This document shows, one piece after another, positions 31,854 to 44,140 of a stretch of 64,000 bases of DNA (its first letter is position 1; every line of letters starts with the position of its first letter). Made by a program: the position numbers and the translations under genes. Below the pieces are notes generated by a model. It was not told the origin of the DNA and made no database searches. It was given only the letters and a program-made list of their open reading frames with translations. Source of the DNA: Ornithodoros turicata (Eukaryota > Arthropoda > Arachnida > Ixodida > Argasidae); NCBI RefSeq assembly GCF_037126465.1, contig NC_088202.1:121906123-121970122 (forward strand), read 5' to 3'.

Positions 31854-33737
31854 GCTGGCGCGGGACGCGCGGACGTCTGCATCCAAATTCGATGCGAAAA
31901 CTTTATCAAATTGTGCCTTTCATTTCCACCTCATTCTTTCCCGGACGAACTTGAAACGTGAACCAGTACAAACTAACCGCAGACAGTCTCAAAAAAGAAA
32001 AGAAACACGCACACACAATAAAGCTTTTACAAGCATAAGATGGCCCGTCACGACGGGAAGCTGCTCAAGCGCTAACTTGACCTACCAGCCTCACGTCCAC
32101 AACGTGTGGCAGACATTGAAAATAAAATACATAAAATGAATTAAGCATGAACGTGTCTTTAATGATCTTATCTGTGTGCTGCTCTCACTATATAGTTGCG
32201 CAACGCTACCATTACCAAAGGTATAGCAGTGACTTAACAGCAAAAGATCACAGTTTCTTGAGCAGCGCGGCTATAATTGATAATAGCAAAGTGCATACTA
32301 TATTTTAGTAGGTACATCAGTTACAAACAGCGCTTCATTCGCGGACTGTAACATTATGTACATGGCTAAAAACCCCAACATCTATCACTCGTTTCAGATA
32401 CGTTGCGACGTCTTTTGAACGGGGGCACACAACAAATATAGTGGCGAAATAGTTCCATCTCTTCGGCATGCCGGGCGTTGCTCTCCCGGATTCGTGACGT
32501 TTGTGGCTTAGGCAGCGCTGCAGAGTCGCACAGCAGAAGCCACAGCTGGTACTTTGCGGCGTGGTGCACCTTCTGGAAAAATACAAGTTCCGCGAGATTC
32601 CGGTGCTGGTTCGGGAGTTGGTCATGGAGTCCATTGTGCTAACCCTCAACCACATTCGCGGTGCGTGCTCCGGAGTTGCCAAAGTGGTCTATACGTCACG
32701 GACGGGAACGTATGTCAGCCAAAATTGTTGAAGTAGGATATGAAGTGCCGCAGCAGAGCGCTCAGAAGAGGTGATACTTGCTGAGGTGGATTGGAAATAA
32801 AATCCTCGCTGAACGGGAGACGGAAATGTTCGGGGAGGAAGGGCAGGTGCCTTACCGTCCTGAACTACTCTCGTACTTCTTCATTGACCTGCAGACGGTT
32901 CTCAAGCAAAGCTAGTCCCGCTTTTCATTTATCGCCGTCGCATAATGAAAGGCGTAGGCACTTATTTTTATCGGCTGATTCACACGTACAGCGCTGAACA
33001 CTGTCACTGCTGCATTCATAGCTGAAACTTCGAAGTGAAACATCCAGTAACCTGAGCTTTGTAGTGTTCTCAAGTGGCTGAAACGGTGTAGGAGTGTGTC
33101 ACGAATTACACCATGGGTTTATTCACGGGCGGCTGAGTCACGTCGCCTGGTGAGAGCAAACACCACAGGGTGACACTCTCCTCGTATCGACACATGAAGG
33201 GTGTACAACGTGATTCATGAATTCTGGTGAGTTTTGCTTAAAGTTTCCGTCCCAAAACACTTACTCGGCCGACAAAAGCGCTTCCAAGTCGCTATCTCCG
33301 CACAAAACGATCATTTCGCTGTCCGGTGTGGAGTCTCTGTGTCAGGGGAATTCTTCTCCGTGGAATCGTCCAGGCAGCAACAATAACCCGTTTCTCGGTC
33401 AACCCGTGGTTTTTCCCGGATTCAGGTGACCAGGTGTGTGCACCTTCCCAACCCTATCTGGTATTCACACCACGTGATTCACACCCAGGACGCTATCTCA
33501 TAGCTCAATGTGAAGGAGATCATTGGATAAAGCGCAGAACCGCGACATTCGCACGGGGACCACTCAGTTTCAAAGCAACTAAGGAATTAACGACCTCAAG
33601 ACTTCCTGGCCACTGACGTAGGTGCGACAAAAAAGTACAGAACAGCGATGTTGGAATGAACCGCGTTTGAGATGGTCGATGGAAGGCGCTGCGTAACAAG
33701 CACAGAACAGCAACGAAAACATTGACCGAGTAATCTG
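31854..33737. other. Unassigned stretch between the two minisatellite arrays
   Basis: Open frames up to 115 codons (32335-32682 minus) are present but show no family motif. No terminal repeats found. Confidence 0.3.
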
Positions 33738-33955
33738 TGTCCGTGGATGTAATGGCTCGTTGGATGTACTGGCCCAATTGATGTGATGTCTCGTTGGATG
33801 TACTGACTCGTTGGATGTAATGACCCGTGGATCTAGTGCCCAAAAATGGATGTATCGTCTCGTTGGATGTAACGGCACAATGGATGTAACAGCATGTTGG
33901 ACGTAACGGCTCGTTTTTGGATGTACCGGCGCGTTGGATGTAGTGGCACGGAATC
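33738..33955 (+). repeat. GGATGTAAC minisatellite, array 2
   Basis: Units of TTGGATGTAMTGRCTCG type, with the same core as the array at 31385-31582. About twelve units, somewhat more diverged. Confidence 0.85.
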
Positions 33956-34653
33956 GTCGCTCTGCGGTGCGTTATAGCTGCGCAATGACTTTACAAAAAA
34001 AATAGAAAATAAAAATAAAAAATAACAGTCGGAGAAAGCAGCGGCGGACGGCTGACACGATTATCGCGTGACGGATTGGAGGCTCCGTGCCTTGTTGCTT
34101 TGTTTTTTCTTCGCAGCTCACGCGACGTTTATACATGCTTGAGCTGTGCCGCTGCGCGTCACTCATCACGTGAGGGGAATAGCATACGTCACGACGTCCT
34201 CTCGTTCTGCGATGCGCTCTTTTCACGAGGAGAATAATTTTTTTTTTCAAAGGTGTGCGGAATAGGGCCCTCGTGCTGTCTCTGTGGGTGACCTATACGC
34301 TCATCGCTCTTTCGCAAGAACTCATTTTATTCGTTGGAGAACACTCTGCACTGAAAAACGAAAAAAAAAAAGAGAAAAAATTGGGGGGGGGGGGGGGGTC
34401 ACCTCCTTTAAAGGAGGTGAGAACTCTTATCTGCAGCTATTGAGTTACTGGTGTAATAGGGCTGATATTGTTCTTCTACTCTTCTTAATTCTATTTACAA
34501 GTTCTTGTTCAATACTTCTCCGTGTAGCGTTAATACAAACACGCACTTTTTTTCGGATACGGGGAACTAGACGTATACCGCCATCCAGGTGGTGGTGGTG
34601 CTGGTGAAAGGGCTCACCGTTGTCGGCCTCACAGAGGTGGGCAGCGTCACGAC
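33956..34653. other. Unassigned stretch with an A/G-rich tract
   Basis: Contains A-rich patches (34000-34025), a 17-base G run (34383-34399) and no recognised protein. Confidence 0.35.
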
Positions 34654-35417
34654 CAGAGTTGTACACGTTACTCGAAAAAAGTAATTGATTACAATTACTG
34701 TTGCTGCTGCGCGAAAAGTAATTCTTTACCGTTACAAATTACTTCATCGAAAATGTAATACGTTACCGATTAAAAATGTAACGCGTCACTTTTCCCGTTA
34801 CTTTTAAATTGTGGACCATAGCAAAGCCAACAAGCCTGCAGTGAATGTAACCATGCAGATCTTGTTGCAAATTCTAATATGAGACACCAACATACTTGAA
34901 ATACATTTGAAACATTTTCAAACATTTGATACATTTGAAAGCAACATACAAAACGCATCCACGGGTTTATTACAGATCTATGTACACATTTAAAACAACA
35001 TTGAAACATCCGCTTCGTTTTGTTACTATTGTTATGTTCAGCCGACACAATTTATCAATACAGTCACCTATTTTACTGTTGCTCCAGTAGGTCGCGGTTG
35101 TAAGGGATTATCATATTACTGTGGCGTGCATGGAACACGTGTGGACTAGAGACGGGCGTCACAGTGACCTCTGCGTCATTGCTCAAGTCGAACTCGTGGT
35201 GGAACAGAAGAACAGATTGGCTTGCCGAAAAGGGTTGCCATTGTTGACAGAAGGTTAAAAAAGTAATCGATTACTCAGTAGTTGATTACCGAAAATTGTA
35301 ATCAGATTACTTGGAAAATTACTTGCTCACAAAATTAATTGATTACGTTAAAAAATTACTGAAAAGTAACTGATTACTAGTAACGCAATTACTAGTAACG
35401 CGTTACGTACAACTCTG
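34654..35417. mobile_element. 764-bp non-autonomous hAT element
   Basis: The inverted ends CAGAGTTGTAC (34654-34664 and, inverted, 35407-35417) are flanked by an 8-bp target duplication GTCACGAC (34646-34653, 35418-35425). Subterminal regions on both sides are rich in GTAATTGATTAC and GTAACGCGTTAC words. An 8-bp duplication with CAG-type ends is the hAT signature. No transposase frame is present. Confidence 0.9.
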
Positions 35418-35425
35418 GTCACGAC

Positions 35426-36860
35426 CTACGCCCTGAGGAAATGTGCGTCCTGAAAGTACACTACGTCGTCTGCTCTAGGTCGAAGGGCGGTCAAGAAGCA
35501 GCGAGAAAAAGTGACGAACTTACGCGACTTGGTAGGATATGGCCTAAAATGTTGGACAGAAAATGTGGGACCGTGCAATGTACTTCTGCGCGTCATTCGT
35601 TTGACGCGCCTTGTTTTCTACGATGTTGTGCAATTCACTTTCATTCTGCCTCAGACGTCGACGGCGACAGCACATAGCGTAAGCATTTCTATGGTGAACT
35701 ATGGCATTTCGTCCACAAAGCACGCGGGCACATTTCTTTCTTTCTGCACATGTTTTCTGCGATAAAGCCTAAAAAGTGAAGATAAGAAGAGAACGCGTGC
35801 TGACGTTGAAAAACAGTGGCGAACCGTCCGACCGCGGAACCCAGCCGAGGTAACCGTGATCGCATTGGTTGGATACGGACCTATCGGATTCATCTGTACA
35901 AAAGGTGTCATAGCGAACAAGTTAAACATCGCCGTTTGGTGCCGACACAGTCGGCGGGCTAGTCTGGTACAGTTCATAGCCCCTTTAAGCTCAACCGCTA
36001 CCTCAAAAATATTCACGCAAGGCGTCATTTGCGTGAGGTTCCGTCTCATTTCAACGTTTCGTTTTGGAGCACAAGGGAATGTATACCCAGTTTAGATAGC
36101 ATGACTTCGTAAGGAAAATAAAACTTTCGGTAATAGTGCCTCTCATAAACACCTGTAACAGACTGAACCCGTTCTATGATTGCAGATAGTGTGCGAGCGC
36201 TTTATTATGGGAGCTATAATTTACAATATGCTGAATATAAAATGAATACGGTGGAACAGAGGAGGGAATGCTGATGTCGATGGAGCTGTTGAGAATAAAA
36301 TGAAACAATTCAACGAGAATCAGACACAGGTACACCTGAATAGGTCCCTTGAAGCCTTTGGTGCAGTGCAAAATCTACACGACGAGGAAAAAAACTGAGA
36401 TTGGGCGAACGAGAGAACTGACGACACAGAGAGAGCTGTCTCTATCTTCCCGAACGTCCAGGGTCAGGCTTTCATTATCATATGTATTATAGACGAGCTT
36501 TCCTGTGCTTGTCCCATTCTATCTCCTGCAGTTGATTTACTGGTTTACTGAGGAAAATGTATTTTGCGTTTCGAGTAGATGTCAGGAACGAATAGCAGTG
36601 AGATCCGCTTACAAGTGCAACCGAATTTGTCCAAGTTCGCAATAGGGTCCTAAACGGAATTTCTACTCTGTCCTGCACAAACCATTGGCTATAGCTTAGG
36701 ATATTTAATATAACCAAGTAAACTTGTGTAGTACAAGTTCAATACAGTTCCATAATAATGTAGCACAAACTAATTACACAAAATGCTTACACAAGAGAAG
36801 TCACACTCTAAGACAAGCTAAAACAAGTGTAATATTCCCAAAGAATCCTACAAAAGAACG
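35426..36860. other. Unassigned stretch
   Basis: Open frames up to 116 codons (35699-36049 minus) are unrecognised. The 36710-36840 part is rich in CAAGT/ACACAAG words. No element ends found. Confidence 0.3.
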
Positions 36861-36863
36861 CCA

Positions 36864-37409
36864 CTAAGGGAGCCAGTGGCAATTCAAGGAGACACGGCCG
36901 CGGCGGACACTAATGTACCGTGTCGACCATCTTCGGAGGAACTCTGTCTCTCCAAGTGTAACAAACTGGGTCTCCAAGAAAATGACTACCTGCTTGTGGA
37001 GCGACATGAGGAGAGGATACTGAACGCGAAGGCGCCTGCTTTGAGCTACCGCTCTGCATCTGTTCTTCCACAAGACGTACCTTGCCACTGCAACGAGCAG
37101 AAGAACAAACCTGTCCCTGATCCGGTGCCCTAAACGGTAGCGGAACGGGAAAACCCGGCAAACGAGAGTCCAAAACGTCCTTGCTACAACGCAGTCGTCT
37201 AACACGTGAGACACTGATTCAATGTTGGGACAATTCGGACAAAGGGAAGTATTGGTAACACCCCACCGGTTTAAGCGATCACGTGTAGGTAGAACTCCCC
37301 AGGCCGCCTTCCACAAAAAGTCACAGACTTCGCGTGGGAAATTGTCGGGCCGGATATCACCCCACGATAGCCCCAGGTTTCTCAAGTTATCCGACCGGGG
37401 TTCATCCAA
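36864..37409 (-). pseudogene. Non-LTR retrotransposon C-terminal zinc-finger segment
   Basis: The minus-strand frame encodes a zf-RVT type region found after the reverse transcriptase of many non-LTR retrotransposons: FLWKAAWGVLPTRDRLNRWG, then CPNCPNIESVSHVLDDC, then ARTFW (roughly residues 30-85). The Cys-x2-Cys, His and Cys spacing is intact. The rest of the polymerase is missing and a hAT-like remnant begins at 37466, so this is a fragment. Confidence 0.75.
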
Positions 37410-37465
37410 GAGACATAGCAGTTCGCAGATACGGGATGCAGGGACCGATCGACCGAGTTGAAATC

Positions 37466-37595
37466 AGACTGGTAGGTAACGCGTTACAAGTAATTGCGTT
37501 ACTTGTAATCAATTACTTCTTTGAGTAACTTTTCGAGTAATCCCATTACAATTTTGAGCAATCAATTACTGAGTAATCAATTACTTTTGAAGTAG
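37466..37595. repeat. hAT-like GTAACGCGTTAC remnant
   Basis: Starts CAGACTGGTAGGTAACGCG and continues with GTAATTGCGTTAC, GTAATCAATTAC words, as in the end region of 34654-35417. The other end is not found. Confidence 0.6.
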
Positions 37596-37893
37596 AGCCT
37601 GACTCATAATACCAATGCACTGCGACGCATTGGCTGTGTCCTTGTTGGGCTATTCTAGTGTAGTAAGCGGAAGTCATCGTAATAGCGTTCTGGAATTCTA
37701 TGGCCCCTTTTCCTAATATCCCTACGCCTCCTTCCCTAGTGCGCTGTGTCACTGTAGGTCATGCTCCGGAATTCTAGTGACATACTAGTTGTCAGTCCCT
37801 TAGGTTTTCTATTGTTGAGCCCTCAAAGGGTCAACGTCTTGACAGGGAATAAACATGCTAGCCGTACAGTCGGCTGGTTATAGTTATGCTGTT

Positions 37894-37927
37894 CTCTGTT
37901 AGTTGTGGTTAACCACAACTAACAGAG
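37894..37927. repeat. 34-bp perfect palindrome
   Basis: CTCTGTTAGTTGTGGTT is followed directly by its inverse, and GAACAGAGAACAG just outside repeats the outer part again. Confidence 0.8.
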
Positions 37928-37929
37928 TC

Positions 37930-39185
37930 AGAACAGAGAACAGTGTCGCACATAGGCAGAAGAATAGGCAGAAGACGGGCAGTGTCGCAGCGACACTGTC
38001 ATCTTACGGAGGAAGAGACTTGGAGTCGGCAAGCGAATAACGAAAATCAAAAAAGGTAGGCAGGGAGGACTACGTCAGCTTCGCCATGCCTATGATCGAA
38101 GTCATGGGATGGGATGGAATGGTGTTGTGTCGCGGTACCCAGAGGCGGTATACCTTTCTTGTCCTAGCAACGCTTCCTTGTCCGTTCTCACCAAGTACCC
38201 GGTTACACGGTGTTTTTCAGGTACAACACAGCACTTCAAGCACAATCAAGTGCTGCTGTCTTCAGCTTGGTCGCCGATATCTTAATAAGAAAACAAGGCA
38301 AAATGACAAAAAAGAAAAAAAAAATGTAAGACAAAAAATTTGAGCAGTGACTGTGATAGTGTGTAAATAGCAACGTTATGTGGCTCATTTGTGGAGACAT
38401 ACAAAATATTATTGCTTTCTCCTCACGCGCGAGTTGGGTGGTTGGTTTTAAGGAAAGATAAAATGGAGATTTTGGCTTCACTAATGTGAGGCCCGCAACT
38501 CCACATCACTTGCACCAGTTACTTTGGCGGAAAACTCCTTGAATGATGATGCCAATGAAGGTGAGCAGGAGGATGGCGATGATGATGCTGCGTGAGTCTT
38601 CCGCGCTATTTCAGCTGTTGCAATGTCTTGGGAGTTGGGCCTTTACTTCCTTTTTTTTTTTTTTTTGAAGCACACAGAGACGCTAATTTTTTCATGAAGT
38701 AAAAGTACCGATCCGAGTAACGCGTTACTTTTATACTCGTTCCTCAGTTACATTTTGAGTAGAATAATTTGTAACGGTAATCAGTTACGTTTGCCAGACG
38801 AGTAACGTTAATCAATTACATTTTTGGAGTAATGGGCACAAGTCTGGTTGAAATACAAATCATCGTGCATTCGTTCATCACGCATCACAGGCACGCAATT
38901 TCGAAAAGACGTTAAAGAAACGGAGGGAGAACGGTGCGTTGTATATCGTAGCTCGAGAAGAGAGAGGTTCTGCTGATATCCCTGACGCTAACGCTTTTTT
39001 TATTTCATTACCTATTTTTTCTTCTGTTTTGTTACACCTAGAGTGGACTTGATTGATTGGACTTGTGAAACAGATTTTTTTTCTCGTTTGATTGAACTCC
39101 ATACCACTGACCTCTCTACATGGGGCCAGATGAGGCCAACACGACAGCACTGGTCATCGGCACATCACTGCGGGCGTAGCCCAAG
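37930..39185. other. Unassigned stretch with a hAT-like remnant
   Basis: 38694-38846 carries GTAACGCGTTAC and GTAACGTTAATCAATTAC words ending in CACAAGTCTG, another end region of the hAT-like family. A/T runs at 38315-38330 and 38651-38665. No coding sequence recognised. Confidence 0.4.
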
Positions 39186-40222
39186 TTAGCACTGCACGGG
39201 GCCGGGCTTACCCGAAAGCCCGAGCCCGAGCAGGGCCCGGCCAGCGGGCCGGGCTTTGCGTTTTTTAAGCGGGCCTGGACCGGACTCGGGTTTCAGCCAC
39301 CGGGCCCAGGCCAGGTACTGGCTTGACAACGCCGACCATGGTCGAGCATGTACGCGAACATATGTGGCGAGACTGAACAGCTGAATTTTAATGTCACTTT
39401 TTTTTTTTTTTTTTTTCATTGGGTATGATGTATCATGGTATTCTCATCTGAGAAATATCACTTTTTTATATGTGCTTATGCATGTTTCGTGTAATGGGTC
39501 TGGATATCACACGTGCACTCACACACATTTGGGGACGTTTGGTGTGGCGGGCGCGCTGAGCAAGTCAGGCACGAGGGTCAGTTAGGTTAGGTGTTGGGAC
39601 ATATTTCGTTCGCGTTCGAGAAGGGGGAATAACACCGGTGCATGCGCAATAGAGAAGAAATGAGTCTCCCTTGATCCGTAAGGTACATACATATCGCCCA
39701 CGCGCCACTGCGCGCTGCCTTCCCAAGCAAGCAAGCACCAAGCACACAGCGGCTTGCCGGCAGAGAAACACAGCCTGTAAAACACAGAGCGTACCTCCTC
39801 ACTCTCCACCAATTAGCTGCGTCCTCTTCCTCGCTGCGCTGGGCTCTTTCAATACGCGGATTTGAAGGGAGACCAGAGCAGAGACCAGAGCATAGCGCAC
39901 GTCAAAAGAACCCCAGGTGGTCGAAATTATCCGCATTCCTACATGTGCAACATGTCACCACACTGCGTAGACGAACCTCGCGTGTAGCATCACAGTACCA
40001 CAGTACCATTGTAAATCTAAATACGCCTCCGAGCCTCGAGAACACATAGAGCAGAGGCGGACTGGGACCGGGCCTGAGCATGGAAACAGTCGGGTACGGG
40101 CTGGGCCCGGGCCGGCCCCGGACTGGAAATCTATAGAAGACGTCGGGCCCGGGCCGGGTGTGGGCCGTAGCAGCCGGGCCTGGGTCGGGCAGGGCCTGAA
40201 AATTAGGCCCGTGCAGTGCTTT
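39186..40222. mobile_element. 1,037-bp hAT-like element with GGGCC-rich ends
   Basis: An 8-bp target duplication AGCCCAAG lies at 39178-39185 and 40223-40230. The ends TTAGCACTGCACGGG and, inverted, AAAGCACTGCACGGG match over 13 of 15 bases. About 130-150 bp next to each end are packed with GGGCC/CCCGG words. The interior has no recognised transposase. Confidence 0.85.
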
Positions 40223-40230
40223 AGCCCAAG

Positions 40231-41296
40231 TAGCACGTGCTGCCGTTGTTGCTTTTTTTACAGCGATAGCCGTAAAGTGGAGCTATAAATGGGGGGGGGG
40301 GGGGATTGTGGAGTCGGCGGAAGAGTGTCTGAAGAATCCAGTAAAGCGCTTCCGCCAGCGAGGGCGAGAGGGCGCCACAGTCTCACGTCACAGTCACAGT
40401 GTCGGATGCGTCTCCAGAGAGGAGAGTATCCGTCGCTCTGCGCATGCGCTCTGGTTAATGTCTCGCCATGCCTAGAAAGCAAAATAGACAATCCAGGTTG
40501 TTCGCCGGGTTGTGCGGTTGTTGTGCCGTTGTGCGATGAGTTGTCCGGTTGAGCATTGAGCTGTCTTTTCGTGTGTTTCCTCAGCCGTGCGTGCGTCTTT
40601 TATGTGCTCCTCATACTCAAGGAATATGATTCTTACAAGTCGCCCCTTTCATGCGTCTTTTTGCATAGTTCGGAGACTACTGCATGGGCGCGAGATCTAC
40701 GAAGCTATGCATTACATACAATCATGCAAAATACGCATAGTATGCGTTGGTGGTTATTTTACCAACCACCACCAACCAACGCATAGTAGAACGGAAGAAA
40801 ATCGACAAACCGGTGGAGAAATGTTAAGGGAGGAGCCTCAGGCATAACAGTAGCAGATAAATACACTTGTCATTTGGGTGGTTCTTTCGCCACACCCTGT
40901 GGAAAAGATTTTTTTTTTAATTACGTGTTAGCGTCTCGAAGCAGCCGTGGCTATGAGCAGCGTACGGATCTGGACAGATGGAGAGAGGACAGCAGGAAGG
41001 AGTGGGGGACAGGGGGGTTAAGGAAAGAAGACAGGACGCTACACAGACAACCGCTTTGTATGCTTTGTGAGTTGCGAGTAAACGCACACATTCCCGTCTA
41101 TACACAGTGTGTGCCCTATATGATCCCAGAATCACGTTCTTTGGACGTTTTTGAGACTGGAATCGTTTTGGAAGGCACGGGGAGACATTTCGCCCCGGGC
41201 TGTATTGTCCAACCACCTGTAACTCCCGTTCCTTTATACACACTTCTTATGGTGACAAAAAAAAAAAAAAAATGTATGTGTGTGTGTGCATATATA
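40231..41296. other. Unassigned stretch
   Basis: Includes a 14-base G run (40290-40303), an imperfect hairpin around GCGTTGGTGGTTATTTTACC (40736-40790) and A runs near 41258 and 41330. A 160-codon frame (40874-41356) has no motif. Confidence 0.3.
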
Positions 41297-41869
41297 CTGG
41301 GTGTCCCGGAAAACGTGTCATTGAATTATAAAAAAAAAAAAAACTACGCCACCTAGAATCATGCGGTTAACGACATTTGTTCTTATGAGGATTTTGCCCC
41401 CTCCTGACTTGAATGTCATGTATCGTAAGTTTAATTATGTAAATATTTGCGGACTGAACTCGGAAATTTGCCAAGTGAAGGTCACTTCATTACTTCACCA
41501 ATAGGAAGAGCGTGCCGAATTCATTCAAATTCATGATAATTGACAGTGATATTCATGAGCTATCCCATCGAAAAAAATAGCCGAACATCATGCTTTTCGG
41601 AGCTTTTGTATCCTGGGATATCCCTGTCAATTAGCATTAATTTGTGTAAGTTAGACACGCTCTTCACACTGGTGGGGTAAAAAAATCACCTTTACTTGGC
41701 AAATTTCCGACTTAAGCTCGCAAAAATTTACATAATTAAACTTACGTTACACGACATTCACATGAGGGTGTGGCAAAAACCCAGTAACAACAAATGCTGT
41801 TGGCCGCGTGACTCTAGGTGGTGTAGTTTTTTTATTATAATTCAATGACACGTTTTCTGGGACGCCCTG
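41297..41869. mobile_element. 573-bp fold-back MITE, TA target
   Basis: CTGGGTGTCCCGGAAAACGTG and, inverted, CAGGGCGTCCCAGAAAACGTG form the ends, flanked by TA (41295-41296, 41870-41871). The arms stay similar for about 200 bp, including a TTTAATTATGTAAAT word and a GGAAATTTGCCAAGT word in each. No protein. Confidence 0.85.
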
Positions 41870-41883
41870 TATACTACGATCTA

Positions 41884-42841
41884 CACTGTTAGAAAAAAAA
41901 GTACAAAGAAGGAATAATAATGGGCTATTGTACCTTTTTTATACCTTCTGTTGAAGACATATACCTTTGGAGGGTATAGAAAAGGGACAAAGTGCCGATT
42001 TATACCTCCAACCATGCACAAGGGTATAAAAGAGGTATGAAGCAGGGATAACGTAACATATTTATACCTCATTATCACGTGTTTATACCTCGTGTATAAC
42101 ATACAACCGAGGCTATACCTCCTAAGGTATAACTGCAGGCTGTTTATACCTTCATCATTTTTATACCTTTACTTCCACCACGTGTTGAATCACATAATTT
42201 TCTTTTGTTGAAGCGGTGTCATTTAAGATAAACAGTAATTTGTTTAAGAAACACAGACTTCGTTAGAGTTGCATCTACAATCTATAGGTTGAGATTATGA
42301 CTGCGTTATATGCGTACCTGAAATCATTAAATATTTCCGTTCTCACCCGTATGGTTGTCCGCCAGGCGAAGGATGCTCTACAGTTTGCCAAGTGGCCAGC
42401 CGTATATCAGTATTTGTTGTCCTATAGATGTCGATATCTGGATTTGATCAATCCAAACTGCCAAACTCGCGGAACGGGTATTCTTCGAACCTTTTCTTTC
42501 TGATATTATTTTATTTTATTTTATATATATATTTTTTATATGGGGAACTCGTGTGGCGTACTCGAGCATATGTGAGTGTGGTGAAAAAGAAAAAAAGAGA
42601 AAACTCTTTTCTTCTCATCAAATGTTATTTCAACTCCCTCTCCTAAAATTTTGTCGCAAACTGGGTTAGAATACACCTCTGCAGAGGTACAGTTTATGTG
42701 AAGAAAAGGTATAAACTCTATACCTCCACTAGGGTATAAACTATATATACCTTTCCGGGGGGTACAAATTTATACCCTAAAAGGTACGAGTTATTGCACG
42801 GGCGATTTATACCCTAAAATGTATAAATTTTTCTAACAGTG
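41884..42841. mobile_element. 958-bp non-autonomous element with TTTATACC subterminal motifs
   Basis: The inverted ends CACTGTTAGAAAAA at 41884-41897 and 42828-42841 are flanked by TA (41882-41883, 42842-42843). TATACCT or its inverse AGGTATA appears about twenty times in the outer 250 bp at each side. A 68-codon interior frame (42297-42503) is unrecognised. It starts only 13 bp after the preceding MITE's target site. Confidence 0.85.
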
Positions 42842-42843
42842 TA

Positions 42844-43677
42844 CCCGCCAGAAAGCTTACATCACTCGTAGAACTTTTTTTTTGTTGTTGTTCTTCACAA
42901 GCTCACGAGAACGGCACTTTCAATACAGCTGAAATCTTCAGCAAGAGACACAAAATCCGTTACCCAAAGAAAATGTGACCTATTAGCCAACTCAATTTAA
43001 ATGTTTCCAATAGATTCATAACTGGCTACAACCATTCTATTCGAAACTGCAACGATCGCATGCAGTGAAAGACCCATCAAGTAACTCCGGTGGAACTTTC
43101 TGGGTAATCCGCCTCCCACATAATACGTACCGGGCTCTGTTGTCTCGTCAGCCATACAAGGCAATAAAAATCCGCGCGGAAAGGGACGAACCGGAACTGG
43201 CTTCCAGCGTTGCAATTATAGGCCCTAATGAAATTCTCAGCACGATTCGGCAAACGAGAATGGGAGCTTAATCACAAGATGAAGGCTTCCACTGCCTGGA
43301 AACTTTGCCTGATTGTTCGGCCTTTCAATAGAACAGGGTAAGGTGATCCACTGTATCCATTATCCACGTATTTCAATTTTGAAACTGAGGCGTTTGGCTT
43401 TGTCACGGTAGTTTTGTAATGCTCGCCTAGCAATAACAACAACTTCTAACACGTGTCTGAAATCTTTCAAACTTGTATGGTTCAGAAATGGAATGTGGTA
43501 TTGCCTAATGATGTGTATTCGTCGTAGTAACTGTGACGTGTTAGTACTGCGCAAATTTCTTAGATAATGCATAGAACTTTCATTATTATTACCTTTTCTG
43601 CAAGATTGAAGCTACACATCTGCTAAGTAAATTCCCCCAACATTGATTTCGAGGAAACATTGCGGCAATTGAATGTA
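42844..43677. other. Unassigned stretch
   Basis: Only short open frames without motifs, and no terminal repeats seen. Confidence 0.3.
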
Positions 43678-44140
43678 CAAGGGGCGTTCAAGATTGACTG
43701 AAAGTTTTGTTCTATTTAATAGAATGGAAAAATTGGGAAAGCACCAAACTACGTCAGCCTTTCAAAGTATTCACCGTGCGCATCTAGACACCACTGCCAT
43801 CGTTGTGGCCACTATTTGATGCCTTTTGCGTAGAAAGAAGTAGGCTGCTGTCGTACCCACTGCAGGATATCTTCTGGAGGGCTTCATCTGTGAGGAACAT
43901 TTTTCCTCCAATGTGCTCTTTGAGGCCCCCATACAAATGGTAATCTGGGCTATAAGGGGCATGGAGCAAAGCAAAACCTCCCCGCGCATTTCGGCCATAG
44001 GTTGCTACTGTCAAATTCGTCCTGTGAGGCCGGGCATTGTCATGAAGAAGAATGACTCTTGTGGGCAACATGCCAAGTCTTTTCTTGCGAATTGTGGTTC
44101 GTACTGTATTCTTTATCAACGTGGAGTAGTACCAGGCACT
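43678..44140 (-). pseudogene. mariner transposase C-terminal fragment
   Basis: The minus-strand frame holds the mariner catalytic signatures LLHDNARPH (second Asp) and APYSPDYHLYG followed by LKEHIGGKMF. The usual residues between SPD and the last Asp have been lost, so the catalytic spacing is short. The terminus CAAGGGGCGTTCAAG begins at 43678 next to TA (43676-43677), which is the expected mariner end. The N-terminal half and the opposite end are missing. Confidence 0.8.

Noticed and set aside
31385..33955. CRISPR-like repeat arrays
   Set aside because: Units are adjacent, degenerate and of about 17 bp without unique spacers, in a eukaryotic context; these are minisatellites.
40874..41356. 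160-codon open frame as a host gene
   Set aside because: No motif, runs through A-rich tracts and into the terminal repeat of the MITE at 41297.
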